This document shows positions 34,324 to 35,144 of a DNA stretch of 35,144 bases, piece by piece (position 1 is the stretch's first letter; every line of letters begins with the position of its first letter). Under the pieces are notes generated by a model. That model saw nothing but the letters and a program-made list of their open reading frames with translations. It had not been told where the DNA came from and ran no database searches. This DNA is from Alphaproteobacteria bacterium (GTDB taxonomy: Bacteria > Pseudomonadota > Alphaproteobacteria > JAUXUR01). Location: contig JAUXUR010000001.1 of NCBI GenBank assembly GCA_030680745.1, positions 1-35,144 on the forward strand. The letters run 5' to 3'. The position numbers were made by a program, and so were the translations under genes.

Positions 34324-35144
34324 ATGGCAAAAGTAAAATTTGAGCGGAACAAACCGCATTGTAATATTGGAACAATTGGTCACGTTGATCATGGTAAGAC
34401 CTCCTTAACAGCTGCCATTACAAAAGTACTCGCAGAAACAGGTGGCGCAGTTTTCACAGCTTATGATCAAATCGATAAAGCCCCAGAAGAACGTGCACGC
34501 GGTATCACTATTTCAACAGCACATGTTGAATATGAAACAGCCAATCGTCATTATGCACACGTTGATTGCCCAGGACACGCCGATTATGTTAAGAACATGA
34601 TCACAGGTGCTGCCCAAATGGATGGCGCGATTCTTGTTGTGTCTGCAGCGGATGGCCCTATGCCACAAACACGCGAACATATTCTTCTTGCACGTCAAGT
34701 TGGTGTGCCTGCAATCGTTGTATTCATGAATAAAGTTGACCAAGTTGATGATCCAGAACTTCTTGATCTTGTTGAACTCGAAATTCGTGAATTATTATCC
34801 AAATATGATTTCCCAGGCGATGATATTCCTATTATCCGCGGATCAGCGCTTGAAGCTTTAGACGGTAAAGAAAGTGGCAAGCTTGCTGTTAAACAATTAA
34901 TGGAAGCTGTTGATTCCTATATTCCTACACCACAACGTGCTATTGATAAACCATTCTTGATGCCTATTGAAGACGTTTTCTCGATTTCAGGTCGTGGAAC
35001 AGTTATCACAGGTCGTGTTGAACGCGGCGTTGTTAAAGTCGGCGAAGAAATGGAAATTGTTGGCGTTAAACCAACACAAAAAACAATCGTCACTGGCGTT
35101 GAAATGTTCCGTAAGCTTCTTGATCAAGGTCAAGCAGGCGATAA
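34324..35144 (+). CDS. tuf: Elongation factor Tu (3' end outside window)
   Basis: EF-Tu delivers aminoacyl-tRNA to the ribosome. The frame is open from the ATG at 34324 to the window edge (273 codons of about 395), with no stop. G-domain motifs are G1 GHVDHGKT, the switch I ARGITI, G3 DCPGH and G4 NKVD. Domain 2 begins at about residue 200 ([20 protein letters not shown]). GGGG lies 9-12 nt before the start. The gene follows tRNA-Tyr and tRNA-Gly, the arrangement known from tufB-type operons, so they are probably cotranscribed. Two TATAAT-like sequences in the 73-nt gap might add a weak internal promoter. Confidence 0.98.
   Translation, partial: MAKVKFERNKPHCNIGTIGHVDHGKTSLTAAITKVLAETGGAVFTAYDQIDKAPEERARGITISTAHVEYETANRHYAHVDCPGHADYVKNMITGAAQMDGAILVVSAADGPMPQTREHILLARQVGVPAIVVFMNKVDQVDDPELLDLVELEIRELLSKYDFPGDDIPIIRGSALEALDGKESGKLAVKQLMEAVDSYIPTPQRAIDKPFLMPIEDVFSISGRGTVITGRVERGVVKVGEEMEIVGVKPTQKTIVTGVEMFRKLLDQGQAGD

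Overview
The window looks like a chromosome segment of a host-associated, AT-rich alphaproteobacterium. A Holosporales/Paracaedibacter-type endosymbiont is my best guess, but that is inference. Pointers are the low GC, the tatB-tatC-serS-surE order common in alphaproteobacteria, an initiator tRNA with an A29:U41 pair, a tRNA-Tyr/tRNA-Gly/tuf operon, and an unusually high share of Sec-signal proteins without recognisable orthologues, several with leucine-rich repeats (LRRs).

Layout. 1-590: no gene; a long nested hairpin and a cluster of GC-rich palindromic repeats. 591-7698: secreted unknowns (591, 4846, 7261), a DASS anion transporter, a bifunctional NAD(P)HX repair enzyme and a secreted lipase-like hydrolase. 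7891-10814: a tight operon for a YerC/TrpR-type regulator and a complete ABC importer, behind a promoter whose -10 box lies inside a TrpR-like operator. 10896-12308: photolyase. 12449-13687: secreted LRR protein. 13697-16882: surE, serS, tatC and tatB on the minus strand. 16939-17065: a four-arm palindromic repeat. 17144-24111: two paralogous secreted LRR proteins; the 1641-residue one carries five copies of a roughly 145-residue module of unknown function. 24112-24409: no gene or clear signal seen. 24410-29540: an RND efflux adaptor and pump, then two small secreted paralogues created by a local duplication that also copied the pump gene's 3' end. 29626-31298: CHMI-family isomerase, obgE, tRNA-Ser. 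31436-33611: outer-membrane barrel protein, a 331-bp MITE-like element with 19-bp terminal inverted repeats and a 9-bp target duplication, a BamE-like lipoprotein, and tRNA-fMet. 33622-35144: a small secreted protein, then a promoter driving tRNA-Tyr, tRNA-Gly and tuf, which runs off the window.

How it fits together. Housekeeping genes are interleaved with lineage-specific exported proteins. The two large LRR paralogues keep a bipartite, NLS-like basic motif just after their signal peptides. The two small proteins behind the RND pump both end in CaaX-like tetrapeptides (CSIM and CNLL). Together these suggest, but do not prove, a locus of host-directed exported proteins that grows by duplication. 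The best-supported regulatory proposal is that the YerC/TrpR-like protein represses its own operon with the ABC importer, which would make the importer a candidate tryptophan or aromatic-compound transporter.
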